This document shows positions 42,034 through 54,896 of a stretch of DNA of 64,000 nucleotides, piece after piece (the first letter of the stretch is position 1; each line of letters starts with the position of its first letter). The stretch covers positions 33,354,952 to 33,418,951 of the forward strand of contig CM043800.1 of NCBI GenBank assembly GCA_023974075.1, given 5' to 3'. Below the pieces are notes generated by a model, which saw only the letters and a list, made by a program, of their open reading frames with translations, was not told where the DNA came from and searched no databases. The position numbers and the translations under genes were made by a program. This DNA comes from Chaenocephalus aceratus. Taxonomy: Eukaryota > Chordata > Actinopteri > Perciformes > Channichthyidae.

Positions 42034-45000
42034 AATGTCAGACTATCATTTTATTTTGTGTATTAAAAAAAACACCTTTCCTCTAAGTGAAGTACCCCAC
42101 AGATGGTTGCCTATGCAGTTGCTTAGAGCAGTGTGCACCTTTCTGCTGTTGATTGTCACACTTTTCTCTTGTGACTGCTGCACTTAGCACAACCTGACAT
42201 ATCTTTTGCCAGCTTCACCAGACATCTCAGTTTCCGCCTGGCTGCAATTAGATGGTGCTTTATTTCTGTTTGCTATCTGTGAGCATACTGTAGGTGTCAC
42301 TGTCATCTCAGCAAGCCCCCCTATGGTTGAGTGAAATTAAACTCATCATACCACATATCATCCTCTTATATTTCCAGTAAAAGCATTCTAGATTGTTCTC
42401 AAAGGGATAATTACGATACATGTTTACTCCGATGCTTTTATGCACTCAGTGGCTGCTACTGTCTGACAATGAATGACTGAATATACACTGTTAAGAGATA
42501 TGTTACAACAAGCAGAGTGATGGGCATGGAACAGTGAGTGTGCTGTTCTTCAATCAGCTTAACTGTTTTGAAGTACAACTCTTACAGGCAGCATTTACCA
42601 AAGAGGCTGTACTGATTCAGGGAACACGTCTGGTTTTGCTTTCATCTATTGGAGTACAACAAAACTATTTTAATTACTAGCATGGATTGCTAGTAGTTGG
42701 CAAAAAAGTTGTCTACAGAAAGATGATGACAAAGCTTTGGTTTTTGTGTCTTTTTAACGAGCTACAGTACCGCTTCCTGAAGCAAAGCTTAAACGTCTCC
42801 ATTAGCAACATGTTGGAGGCTTAGTGGAAGCTGAAACGTATGCCAGGAAAACACAAAGAGCCCCGTTTGAACAGGAAACAGAAGTTTGGAGGCGCAGCGA
42901 GACGTGCAGACACCCCACTTTACCACCTCAATGCTGTGAAAGCCATGCACAGTTTTTAGTTTTGTGTTAATCTGTATACTGTTAATCGGAAAACAAATGG
43001 AAAGCTCACAGTTTATTTGTAACAATCAAAATAGCAGAATGGTGACGGCAGAATTGTAAGTTATAAAAGCTGTCAACTGTGAAAACAGATTTCAAGCTGC
43101 ATGCTTCTAAAGCTCTGAAAAATAAACGTACAGGAAATCATGAGATGGATACATTTTTTGTTGAATTCAACTTTGTACACTTTAAAATTACTATAGTTTT
43201 ATTCAGTTCGTTTTGGTCACGTCTTAAAGTGAACATTCACAATATGAAATGCCTTTTTGCTAGACCAACAGTTGTAACAACCAATCTAATGGGAAGCAAA
43301 TTAAAGCATCAATAGTTTTGACAAGTTTCTGATATCAGTGTTGATGAGTGGGCACCATCTTATTTGCATTGTGCATTTTACTGTACAAGCATGTGCATGT
43401 GCAGTCCATTTTACAGTGCTGATTATAAACATGTAAAAGGAAATTAATTGAGCTCGTTTGTTTGACACGAATGAGTCATGCAATATATTTAGTTCTGGTT
43501 ACACTGAATGTGAACATGTTGACTCCAACCTGATTCCAGTATGATGTGTTGCAGTTGAAATGTCGCATCTTGCAGTTTGAGACTTAAAAATCAGGTGCCT
43601 GAAAGGTAAGAAAAGGGCGACTACATCGATCGTACATCAGCGTGTTGCATGGCTCATAAACTAAAAGTCCTCTGTCACACCTTTCTGTTGATGGGGACAC
43701 TGAAGGAATCTTTTCGAGGAAGGGTAATGTAGTGGAAAATGGAAATCAGGAATTGAACGTCCTGATACGCCACTGCTTAGAATAAGAGGGACTCGCTGAA
43801 AGGTTAATAGCTGCCGTTTCTTCAGTGTTTGTTCATTATTCAAATGCCAAACAGGAAAACTTTAATCAACGCTCAGCGTCGCGCAGACGTGCCTCTTTCT
43901 GAATGTTGTTCATTAGATTTATCATGTATTATTGAAGTAATCAGAGCGCCATATCCGCACCATTCATGTTGCCAGTGGTTGCTTGATCAACAAACCAAAT
44001 AGAGGAGTAAATGTTTGCAATAGGCGGCTTCTGAGGGCAGGAAGATGCCTCCTCATTGAGACGATGTAATGTACGTAGAGGAGGTGGAGGACAATCCACT
44101 TTTGGCTCAATGATCGCTAGTTTAATTGGCATGAGGAGATGGATGTTTCGGGAGTCCCAGCTCTCTGCTAAAAAGTTTTTCCCTTCCCTTCTCCCTGTGC
44201 TGCATCGTTCTCTGGGTGTCATCAAGGGGGAGAGAACCTCACAGAAGTACAACAGAGTAATACTTTGATAGCAGTCTATAATAAGCTGCTCCTGAATCAC
44301 TTTTGAATAATGCATTAACTCTGCCTTTTAAAAAGGTTTTGCACACTTTTATGAATAACTATAGGAGTCTTTCACTCAAGTTAAAAGAACCCGAGGGGAA
44401 AGGGTTTCCCATTGAAGCTTCGCACATTCATTCAGATGGAGATTATTTGCACCTGCCGCTAATAAATAATTATTAAGTTTCATATTGTTATTTATAGGGA
44501 AAACGTTTTACCACACCAATTTTTTTAGCAACTCCTCTCTGGCCTGTTATTTAACTTTGTTGGGCTATCAAAGCCAGAGCTTTCACAATTAGAAACATGT
44601 ACTAGTCGATATACCAATATCAGTATAAATCACCAATTGAATTACACAGCCCGATACCAAACAAAAAAAAAAAATGTATTTGCTAAAAAAAATGTGTATT
44701 GCTGTAAAAATATGTTCTCCAATCCACTGTAGGCTATTTTAAAGTTCTCAGGCAAAGACTACAATCAACAACTTTACATTTGAACACTTTTTAGTTGTTT
44801 GTTTCTTTTATTTATCATCTACCAATAGTTATTTTGACTAAGTAGAACAAATCATAATGTCACTCGGCTAACGTTTACTAGTTCTCCGCCCCATAATGTC
44901 ATACTTGATTTATATTCACAAAGAATCAATATCTGGGCAAATAATCCTCCGGTTATGATCGTGGATTTCCCCCCAAAAATTTGCTCTGACCTGAACTAAT

Positions 45001-45888
45001 CTTTTTTCAAATTTGAACAACACACTAAAATCCAGAAGCCAGCCATTATGTTAGCTTTGAGCTTAAAATGCCCAAAAGATGCCTATTTTTTTGTGTACTC
45101 GTTGTCCTGTATAACCAAATCAAACATCACATTAATCTCCATTAGCCTGACATTAGACACTCATCATAGCAGTACCACAAAGACTAAAGGGACAAGTTTT
45201 ACATTTAGTATTTTCCTGAGAAATACTCTAATTAATGGTGACTGAAAATCCATTTAGTTTTAGGGACACCGCTCTTTTGCATGCTTGCTGACTGTCACAC
45301 TGTCATGGCTTACTGTCACACTTGATAGAATAGAGCCACCATTGATGTCATGTGTTTCATCCCAGACAAGTCAAAATATGTGCAAAATGTCTGTTTGTAA
45401 TACAGCACTGTTAATGCTGGTTCATTCATTTTCTTCATTATTGTGGGTAATACATGTCATCACTTTACCTATTCCCAACAATATTTATTAGTCTTTTTAT
45501 TATGTAGCATATATCAATCAACATTTGCAAGAGCTGTTCCTTTTGTGTGTGGAATTAACCGAGTGCCTTCTCTCAATGTTTTTGTTCTTTTGATAAAACT
45601 ATTAATGTACATTGTGAGCTCATCTATCTCAGATCATGTGATTTAAAAATGCATGCATTCAATTCAGTGCCATGATAGATTGATTAAGGTTCAGATTAAG
45701 AAAATAACAAATGTGTTATAATCTGAAAATTTATTTTCCATAGTTGTGGTGTTTAATTGAGGGATTATGTATAAAACTGGGCGACCTTTTGAAAATGTAA
45801 ACTCTCTTCAAAGCCACAATGCACCCAAGTTTAGGCACTGAGGCTGAATATAGTCATGTTATTAATCACTGCGTACAAGGCATGTCTT
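42034..45888. other. Non-coding, no gene seen
   Basis: Largely free of recognisable transposons. About 43,860-44,480 has conserved-element-like texture (CATTAGATTTATCATG, GGTTGCTTGATCAAC). Frames on both strands lack similarity. Possibly regulatory or intronic DNA. Confidence 0.45.
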
Positions 45889-46038
45889 TTCAATAGCAAT
45901 ATGAAATGTCTGCGATCCCCAATCAAGTAGCATATCACAGAAAACAATAAGCTATTATTTTGTTATTATGGTAAAAAGTTCTTTAGTCTTTGAATCTCTA
46001 AATAACTTTTACCATAATTGCAATACCCTATAGATGTA
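45889..46038. repeat. Duplicated palindromic segment, copy 1
   Basis: Shares TCAATAGCAATATGAAATGT, TTTGTTATTATGGTAAA and CCATAATTGCAAT in order with 47,661-47,801. Internal arms 45,965-45,980 and 46,004-46,018 (ATTATGGTAAAA / TTTTACCATAAT) can fold into a hairpin. Could be a small MITE or a local duplication. Confidence 0.75.
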
Positions 46039-47660
46039 AGTTTGAAACCATCTGCTGATTTGTGATGACAGACAAGTGTAAAGCTAGGCGATAAGTGCTG
46101 CATGATTATGCCTGTAAGATGGTGTACTTGAGAAGTGCTTTTGTCCGTTCTCAGCCAGACTACGAGAAGTCAAGCACTCGACTCAGATTTGGGTTAAAAA
46201 AACAACATGGAAAACTCTGCAATGAGGAAAACCTGGAGCCATTAATAGGATGAATGATTATGTGTCCCACCCAGTGAAAATGTCAACGGGCACCTCTTTA
46301 GACGCCCTGAAACGTAATCAACGTATTGAATTAGGTGTTATTGCATTCTGTGGGTAGCACATTCTCGCAAACAAGGTTTACACATCGGGGAGTTAATAAA
46401 GCACAAGGCATTAGCATTAAAATGAAAGTTAAATGCAAACTCCCACTGAATATAAATCTTGACGAGGAAAGTACTGACGGAATCCATCTTTTGTAATTAA
46501 GAAAGAATGTGTGTGAAATGTGTGTGTGGAGGACGGAGAGCTAGAAGTAAAAGACCTGCTCAGAAAGATGAATGCTATTATGGAGCGAGAGTGTGCGGCT
46601 GGTCTGGAATAATAACTTCCTCTGCCACATTATGTTAGTGCTCTTCTGATAAGATCATTTGAAAATGGCAGCTGTTAAGAATAATGCAATTAATTCCCTG
46701 TTGCTGCGGGATACGACAGTGCCCTAAATGAAGCATGTCTTCTATTAGACCCCTAAAGAAACAAACTAATAGCCCTGCAAAGTATTGCCATTTATAATGT
46801 GACTATAATTCGTATGATTCATTAAGCAGGAACAGAAAACGATAGTATACTCTGATTAGAATCGTCCTCGGGGGAAATTCTTATGTTAATTATTCTGAAA
46901 TCTCTCATTGACTAAGCAACTTGTCGTGATATTGTGTAGATGAACTCCCCAGTTCACATTGTGTTGTTCTCTCGTATTGTCTCTGCGTGGTGTATAGCAG
47001 ATTAATGTTGTTTACATATGTTTAATAAGTCAGCCTGTTTTTTTCATCACAAAATAACTCTTCTTCTACCCAAAACCTGTGCTAAGCTCTGACAATGGTT
47101 CTGACTTTCAAGCCTTTACTGTTATTTATTCACAATGAATATAGAAAATATATGCATGAAAACAATAAACTAAGCAGACAGTTATAATTGATGCCAAGTA
47201 AGTGAAATAAAACTCAACACAAATGAGAAACAAACACATCCTTTGGGCAAATGAGGGTGTATATTAAGTAGTTTTTTGCAATCCTCTTTATCATACTATT
47301 ATTTCCCAGGTCCATTTTGAAACTTCAAAATCAAACGTCAACATTACTCTGAAACTAATAAATGGAGTCCCTTTTGGGAACAGCACCGGACATATTTTTT
47401 GCAGTATGCATGAAAAAATAAATACATATATGTGTGGCTAGGCTGTATAAGTGTTGGGATGCAGCCTAATGTCAAATGGCTGCTTCCTGGTTAGGATAAC
47501 AAATATATTCCCATTCTTATTTTACCATACTACTCGTTACCCAATGAAAACTCAGAGCTAATATATCGTTTTTTTTTCTAAATAAAGAAATCATACATTT
47601 CACAGATGCTGAATGTGTATGCAATATTATACATATATACGTCATTTGATCAATATATGT
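46039..47660. other. Non-coding, candidate conserved element at 46,380-46,930
   Basis: The section at 46,380-46,930 is repeat-free, of even composition, and carries several homeodomain-type cores (GCAATTAATTCC, GTTAATTATTC, CACTGAATATAAAT). This resembles deeply conserved vertebrate enhancers but no comparison was possible. There is no coding frame of note. Confidence 0.35.
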
Positions 47661-47801
47661 TCAATAGCAATATGAAATGTCTGTGATTCCCATTCACATA
47701 GAAGACTACAGAAGACCATTACTTTGTTATTATGGTAAACGTTCTACTTTTAATGTCTAAATACATATGACCATAATTGCAATGCCCTAGCCTAGTAGAT
47801 G
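47661..47801. repeat. Duplicated palindromic segment, copy 2
   Basis: Second copy of 45,889-46,038 in the same orientation, more diverged in the arms. GTCATTTGATCAATA lies just before it (47,641) and again just after (47,801), a possible footprint of the event. Confidence 0.75.
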
Positions 47802-50800
47802 TCATTTGATCAATAGATTTGTTTTAGATTGTGTTCAAAGCTCTAGATGATATCATGTTAACAGCCTTTTTCCACATCACATCCATTCAGTATTTGGAAC
47901 CATCAACTATATCGATTGACAATAATAGGTTTTGTTATCACAGTTCAGCCAAATAAAGAAAATAGAGAAAGACTAGCCTTTCAAGTCTGTTATTCACTAA
48001 TTAGCCATGCCGTGTATAAACAGCCTTCATAGCTTAATAGACGTCTTTTTTTGGCAAAGTAAATGACACAATATTAACGTTCAATCTCATCATTGACAAG
48101 TCACGTTCCTTTTTTACCTTTAAGTGACAAATATATTTTTTCCTTTCCTGTTTGATCTCTCCGCCATAGGGCATGGAGTCATGGTGGATACATTACTTTG
48201 AAGCTGCTGGTGTTACAGAGATCTTGAAGTGTTGCTTGCAGTACTTGCTTTTCTCGGCATCGTTTGCACCCCATATTGTGCATGTTTATATGGTTATTTG
48301 ACTATTAGTTAAACCTCCTCTGTTAGCCATTTTCTTCAGGGTTATCCATGCCCAAAGATGTTTCTTTATATGTCAAAATAATATTCAGCTCCATCTAATG
48401 CTTGGATTTCTTGTTTAATACTGTGCACCAGTTTTTTTTTTAAACTCAAAAACATCAACACAGATTATATTAACAATATTGCATTCTTTAGTTGAATGCC
48501 CTTGCCAATTTGTATGTGATGTTTGGGACAATAACTTATTAAATATACAACTCAAAAACTGTCTAAAATGTTTGTTACACATCTTGATAACCAGCAAGTC
48601 ATTGTTTAGGCTCCATTCAGGGAGAATGTAGTTGATTTTGAGTTACAATTGCCATACATGCACTGAGGTCATTCAGATTATAAACATATCCAGTTCCTAA
48701 ATACAAAGCCATCAGAAAATATTGAGAAATCAGGATCAAATTAAATGTTTCCATTTTGTTCAGTATTGAAAACTATCCCAGGCATGTCTTTGGTGCATCA
48801 TTATCTCTTCAGGATTAACAGTGGAAATCTCCTTATATAGCACAACATGTTATTTACACATATTCTGTTCAAGGTTGCAGTTGTTGAGTTGTTGCCCTCG
48901 CTGTCGATGGTGCCAAGTGAAATTGTGCTGACCTTGCGGATATACAGAAATGTACAGTAATTGTCAAGAGAGAGCACACAGCAGTATTGAAACAGAGGGT
49001 TTATATCATCACTGTTAGTCTCTCTATAACTATCGTCTTACATTTCACAAGAGCACATATATCTTAACCCCAACATTCAGACAGTGTGCTGGTAAGTGTT
49101 TCTCTAAAGCAGACAGCACCATAAACAGAGGGCTGCAGTTGTCAGCAGCAGACAGCAGCAGGGGTTCAAACCAAGGCAGGAAAAATGATCAGGCCTCCCA
49201 CATCCACAGTCATCTGTCTGGAGGATAATTGGTCTCTTCTCCGCCATGTTTCACCTTGCAGCTGTACACACTCTCCTTTGAGGATTAGGTGCATGTGCAT
49301 TAGTCTGTGTGCATGTCCATATGAGTGTGTTAGTTTGAGTCAGCAGGTGTCTGGGTGGGGTAATGGTGGGTCCACCTGCTTGGTCCATCACAGTCCATTC
49401 ATCTAACTCTATTAAGCGGCTTCCTTGTGAGGGGCCTATCTGTGGGGCTCCATGAAAGTAATGCATCCCCATCAAGGCCATGCTTTGTTTGCCAAAATAT
49501 CATTTGTTAATTACCCTGCAAGTCTCGACGAGCAAACTCATACATCATCACTTCCCTGCTGTAAACACCATAAGGCAAGCAACTGTGAAAGATCAAACCT
49601 CGGGGATTGGGCAAGGGCAAAACCATCAAGTTTGTTGCTGTGATTTTCTATGCAGAGTTCAAAGGCAGTTTTTCACTTTACCTGGTATAATTAGCTTAGC
49701 ATAGTTAGCATAGGATGAAACCCTCTTTAATGGTCACACTTGCACAGCACACACAGTGACATTTGTGCTCTGCTTTTAACCCATCCTAGTACCAGGAGTC
49801 TAGGAGCAGTGGGCAGCTATTGTATGGTCTTTTTGAAAACTAAGACATTTTTTGCAATTACATTTCAGATTTACAATATGTTCATCTAGTTAAAATGTAC
49901 TTCAAAATGTTTTTTAATATCTTTACAATTTCTGGTAAGGATCGGGGCTATTGATATTTTGATTGATATTATAAATACAGAACAATTTGCTTATGAGCAA
50001 TTAAACTGTTGACAGTTATTCAATATATAGGCGGAACAGTAGCAATTTGATCTAACTAGGGTCCATACCAATTAAAAAATCAAGCCAAAGTGAAGTTAAA
50101 GAAATTAAAGAATTGTAATACACCGATTCCCAAAATCGCAAGAGTAAGTCATTACTACATTGCCTCACAATATTTCTGTGACTGTATAACACCAAGGTAA
50201 CTGCAAACGGGAAGTCATATAATACGAAGACAATGATGGCTTAGGAGAGATCAAATTGACTTTTGAGAGAAATTACACTAAATGGTGTAATGTAATGTCC
50301 AGCCTATGATGGAAGATTGGGAAGGACTGTGCAACTCTGCTCTGATTTGGGAAGGTAAAACAAAAGTGGGTTGAGATGTAAAGACCAGGGTGAAACCACA
50401 GTAGAGAAAGGATTGCTAAGCAGACGGTATTGTGGCATGTGGAGCTGCAAAAAAGGCCTTCAGGTGCAGTACCGGTGTGGATCTCTTTTACTCAATTGAC
50501 TGTGTTGTGAATTTGATAAGGGCAGCCGCCACATGAATTCCTGTTGCTGTTTCTCTCAAAAAGCAAGGTGACCTTGTAAATTCACAAACCCTTTAAAAAC
50601 ACTCAGTTTTATCGTCATTCAATTTTTGAGTTATCTCAACTGCTGCCCCTCATTTTAATTTCTATCAAATCACAAGGACTCACGGTTAGCCAAAAAAAAA
50701 CCTAGGCTCTTTTTTTCTAACTGTGATACTGTTTGGATCAATCATAGATGTGCAGTGCTGTTCTAGAGACAGTCTATGACGGGGTCAACTGAGAGTCAAG

Positions 50801-52783
50801 CACTCATATATTCAGGTCACTTTCACCACTCGGTGCAGGAGTGACTGCAGCAACTTGACAATAACCGCACGTCATCTGAGGGGCTGTGCGTTGATAAGAC
50901 AAGTGCTAAAACCGAGAGTGACAGCTCTCATACTCACTCTAGCTTCCAGGAGAAGTTAGCTTTGCCTCTTAGGCCATCTGTTCCATATTTACAGAGCTTT
51001 TTCCACCCTATAACCATACATAAAAAAGCTCTCAAAGGAGGTAAAGAAATTGAAGAACTATGACCATGCACTGCAAACTGTCTGCTTGCCTTCAATTTTG
51101 ATGACTTCCTTTTTCAGAGAGATCTCCATACACTGCCATTTCACTTTTGTAGCTGTACAACCCATGAAGCATTTCCCACATGCATGCAGCCTAAACCGCA
51201 TTTGCCCTCACGGTTACCTCTTCTAACTGTGAATCAGATCACTTTAGAAACCTTCCTGTCCCATCTCTCCTTGCGGCAATAAATGTGGTGTGACAATGAC
51301 CGGGGCTTTCACAAACAATGGAGTCCTCTTTGTGGGCCCAGGGTAACTCCACCTGACACCTGACACTGAGCATGAGCTCCCACTGGGAGACTGAGGGCTC
51401 TGTGGCGCTGAAGTCTGACTGGGCGCTAGCTCATAGCCCCTGGGCACCCACAGAAACCATGACTTGATCCAATCCCAGGTAGCAGGGGTGTTGTACTGGG
51501 ATCCTTCTTGACCAAAACACCTACAGAATAGAACATTGTTTCCCACAGCGCTCTTAATGTCTACCCGTCTTTTTTTTGAGGTAAGTAGAAATGTCAGTGG
51601 AAGTATGCTGACAGTGCACATGTCAAAGTCATTCGCTCCTGCTGAGGTGCAGCGATAACTGTGTTGTGAGGAGTTCCTGTTGAGGAAGCCTTAAGGAGAA
51701 CAGACCCATAAGCAGTCTGTGATTTCAAAGTTAATTTAACTTCAACTGCACCACGGTCATCCGATAAATGTGCATTCTTGGCTCCGGGGGGCTCCAAACT
51801 TTGCAGTATCGTTAACCACCAAGGCAGAAGTAATTTGATCAAGGCTAATTTTGTTATTAGCCTGTTTGTGTCCTCTGCCTGACCTACGCAAGGCGACAGA
51901 GATAAATAGAGGATCCTTCGCTCTGTTTGCATGGTCTCTGCAAAAAACAACCAATAACTACGGAGCATGATTCTCCTGTTATATCTTTCTCATTTCTCTT
52001 AACTCCCATGAGGTTCTCTATTCCACAATTTGCAGCAATATCATTTTTAAATGAAGTGCTGTGTGTGTACATTTGAATGATGCCTTGAGATGAAACTGTG
52101 TTATGAACTAACATGAAGATTAAGAAAGAAAAAGAACATGTCCAACAAGCCTATGAATCTTTTTTGACTACATTACATGTAAAGATATAAAAGTGCCACA
52201 AAGTTTTACTTCTTGCTTTACAATCTGACAGTATCTGACCTTAGTAAGTTTGAGCTAATTTGCAAAACAAACAGAGTTCTTGTGAAATGACGGCAATCAC
52301 ACGCTTTGATTGCCCCTCAGTCGCACAGCTGCCTGCGGATCTGAAAGCCTCTAGTACTTCCTCCCGCACAAGTACCTTGATGCTAATCAGCCGTTTTGTA
52401 ATTGAGACTGACAATTCAGCTTCGCTACATAGGATCTCTTGGTCGCCATGGAAACCACAGCACATTCTTGATCATGTGAAGTTCACGTTTCCTGATAACG
52501 TCTTGTTCCATGTTGACTGAAGCAATCATCAGATACCCGCAAGGCATGAAAGCTTCAACAAAAGTAAAAAGCCAAATTAAATTTCTGTTGCCAGTTAAAA
52601 ATGGAATTGATTGTCCCTGTTGGTTTTCTGTGGGTGTCAGTGGTTTGACAGTTAAAAGTGGATTTTCTGAGATGAGTGACAGGATTCTCCTTTAATGTGT
52701 TTCTTTTAAGCGGCCTTGGTTACACATTTTGGAAAACATTCAGCCATGTTCAGTGCTGTGGTGAGCAGACCAAACAGTGAAAG
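47802..52783. other. Non-coding, no gene seen
   Basis: About 5 kb with no recognised transposon. Frames such as 51,244-51,621 and 51,594-51,968 (minus) overlap one another in different frames, have no domain and no splice context, so they are not called. Possibly intergenic or intronic. Confidence 0.5.
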
Positions 52784-52791
52784 GTAATAAT

Positions 52792-53609
52792 TAGGGCTGT
52801 CAAACGATTACAATTTTTAATGAGATTAATCACAGCTTAAAAATTTATTAATCATGATTAATCACCATTCGATATGCCACTAGGGGGCGGCTAGTGGAGT
52901 ACTTCGTGACCACAGAGTGTGAACGTTGTGATCAGCTGTTTTAGCGCAGTTCTCCAGTGAAGGGGGGGAGTCTCCCTCCGCAGCCGGTTGGCGTAGTTTT
53001 GGCACAATTCTGTTGTACAGACCGATGTTAACAGCAGCCCTGTCTGTGCACTCGGAGACCGACTCTGTCGTCCGGTGATCGAACCGCCTTCTGGAAAAGC
53101 TTCACATGAACGTTTGTACGCAAATGCGCTTTGTGACAGAAGTGACGGTACACATTTCCGATTACGCACATAACCTGCATACCAGTTACTTTTCCTGTAC
53201 TACAGCAAAAGTATTCTCCGTCGGGACTTCCTGCAACAACACGACACGCCGTTATCTTGATTCTGATTGGCCAGAAGACATTATCAAAGATGTTCTATTG
53301 AGAAGACGATCACTACCTGACAACAGTTTTCAAAACCGTGGCTACTGAAATCAATCTTACTAACTGCTGTCTGTGCAATTTACTCTGCGAGTTGGCAGAC
53401 TTTATTTAGCTAACTTTAACATCATTTTTCATGGTGGGGCTAAGCCATTTCTTGGTATGGGTGTAGCCTACCCCAGCCATACCCTGGCGCTGCCACTGGT
53501 GGCACGTATGGGGCGGGCCATTCTGCACATGCGTTAAATGCGTTAAATATTTTAATGCAATTAAAAAAAATTAATTACCGCCGTTAACGCGATAATTTTG
53601 ACAGCACTA
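52792..53609. mobile_element. hAT non-autonomous element with 8-bp target duplication
   Basis: Begins TAGGGCTGTCAAACGATTA and ends ATAATTTTGACAGCACTA. GTAATAAT flanks both sides (52,784-52,791 and 53,610-53,617), an exact 8-bp duplication. Arms are rich in TTAAT/ATTAA. The middle contains a piece ending CCCTGGCGCTGCCACTG, which resembles the CAGTGGCG terminus at 33,597, so another hAT fragment is nested within. Confidence 0.9.
53434..53502 (-). mobile_element. Nested CAGTGGCG-type hAT terminus
   Basis: Reverse complement begins CAGTGGCAGCGCCAGGGTATGG, the same style as the terminus at 33,597. The opposite end was not found inside the host element. Confidence 0.45.
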
Positions 53610-53861
53610 GTAATAATAGATAACTTTATATTTCCACATGTATTAAAGGGGCCCTATTGAGCTTTAGGGGTTTTACCTTTCCGGTAGTGTGTTATAGAAG
53701 TTGTTGTGCATGTAAATGGTCTGCAAAGGCTAAAATCCCAAAGTTCCCTGCTGGAAACGCCTCCATTAGACCCTTTCATCACTAATATAACATTAGGCGC
53801 TTTCACACCGGAGTACATTTTCCCCCTCGAACTAGGCCGATAGGGGGGGGCGGAGATTTGT

Positions 53862-54295
53862 GGCACTTTTCCACTGCAGCACGTAGCACGGTTTAAGCGG
53901 GCCGGGCCAAACTGCGCCCGCTTATTTTTGCTTTTCCACTAGGGGTAGTTCCAGCTCAGGGCTACTTTTTCAACTTTTTTCTGGCCCTCCAAAATCGAGG
54001 TTCTTACCGGGCCAACAACCGGGCTGAATATGGTAAACTAGTGACGTAAACACTCCCGACTGCTGAATGGTCAGAGAGAATTGCTGGCAAGGGGGCTACA
54101 ACTAAGATGACGTCACAGCAGTTTTTCGCAGCGTCGCTCCGCCTGCCGATCAGCCGATCGCCCCGCCTACACTGCGTTACTAGTTACTACTCCTGTTACT
54201 AAACTGTAATGGAAACACAGCATAAAGTGAGCCTGGCCTACCAAGGCCTAACCATACCATACTAAGCCGTGCTAGGTCCTGCAGTGGAAAAGCGC
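53862..54295 (-). mobile_element. MITE with CACTTTTCCACTGCAG ends (innermost)
   Basis: Inverted ends GGCACTTTTCCACTGCAG (left) and CTGCAGTGGAAAAGCGC (right). Read in reverse it matches 58,292-59,075 (GTTAGGCCTT, GGCTCACTTTA.TGCTG, TTCCATTACAGTTTAG, GTAACGCAGTGTAGGCGG, TGACGTCATCTT). No coding capacity. Confidence 0.8.
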
Positions 54296-54491
54296 TATTG
54301 GTTTCACACCAAAAAGGATCTGGAACTAGTCCCTAGTTCGCGCAAACTTTTTCACCTCCAGATAATCTCTGCTAGAGAGGTAGTACTTTCCTGAGGAGGA
54401 AATGGTTTGTGGGTGTGTCGGCCACACACTAACAATTTCTGATTGGCTGGGCGAATTGCAAACCACCCCCCGTAAAACTCCGAAAAGTTTT

Positions 54492-54621
54492 AGAAGAAGA
54501 AGAAGAAGAAGAAGAAGAAGAAGAGAGAAGAAGAAGAAGAAGAAGAAGAAGAAGAAGAGAAGAAAGAAGAAGAAGAAGAAGAAGAAGAGAAGAAGAAGAG
54601 AAGAAGAAGAGAAAGAAGAGA
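54492..54621 (+). repeat. (GAA)n purine tract
   Basis: About 130 bp of AGA/GAA repeats with GAGAAG interruptions, a polypurine strand that could form triplex DNA. It yields spurious poly-Ser, poly-Leu and poly-Lys/Arg/Glu frames. Confidence 0.97.
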
Positions 54622-54896
54622 AGATCTACTAGGACAGTTCGAGGGACTAAAGAGTTGGGGGGGGGAAACAAGTATCGGAGACAAGTACCGGCTAAGTAAT
54701 TGGTTGAAAGTGGCTATTGTGACATCACTATGTAGCTCTCCGCTTCTATTGGCTAGCACTCAAAAGAGGTGCTGCCAGCATAGGCAGTATGAGAAAAATA
54801 AGGCTTTTTGAAACATTAAAGCATGTAAGCATGTCAGGTTAGAGGCACAAAGTACAAAATGAACCGGTATAATGAGAACACAAGGGCCCCCTTTAG

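Larger units (their letters stand above)
53796..54660 (+). mobile_element. Harbinger-like element, copy 3 (degraded)
   Basis: Left end GGCGCTTTCACACCGGAGTAC matches the ends at 55,747 and 61,201 (GGCGCGTTCACACCGCAGTAC). The block CTGATTGGCTGGGCGAATTGCAAACC, followed by CCCCGTAAAACTCC, is shared with 55,919-55,965. The right half is replaced by a GAA tract and the terminus is lost. TTA precedes the left end. Confidence 0.65.
53647..54892. mobile_element. TTAA-target MITE (AGGGGCCCT ends), outermost of a three-level nest
   Basis: Ends AGGGGCCCTATTGAGC (left) and ACACAAGGGCCCCCT (right). TTAA precedes it (53,643-53,646) and TTAG follows (54,893-54,896), a TTAA duplication with one change. It contains the Harbinger-like element at 53,796, which contains the MITE at 53,862. 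Confidence 0.7.

Noticed and set aside
51244..51968. Two overlapping minus-strand frames of 124-125 residues
   Set aside because: They overlap in different frames, have no recognisable domain or consistent splice context, and lie in single-copy non-coding DNA. Frames of this size can arise by chance in 64 kb.
54402..54759. Arg/Lys/Glu-rich, poly-Ser and poly-Leu frames
   Set aside because: They are translations of the GAA tract in three frames and both strands.
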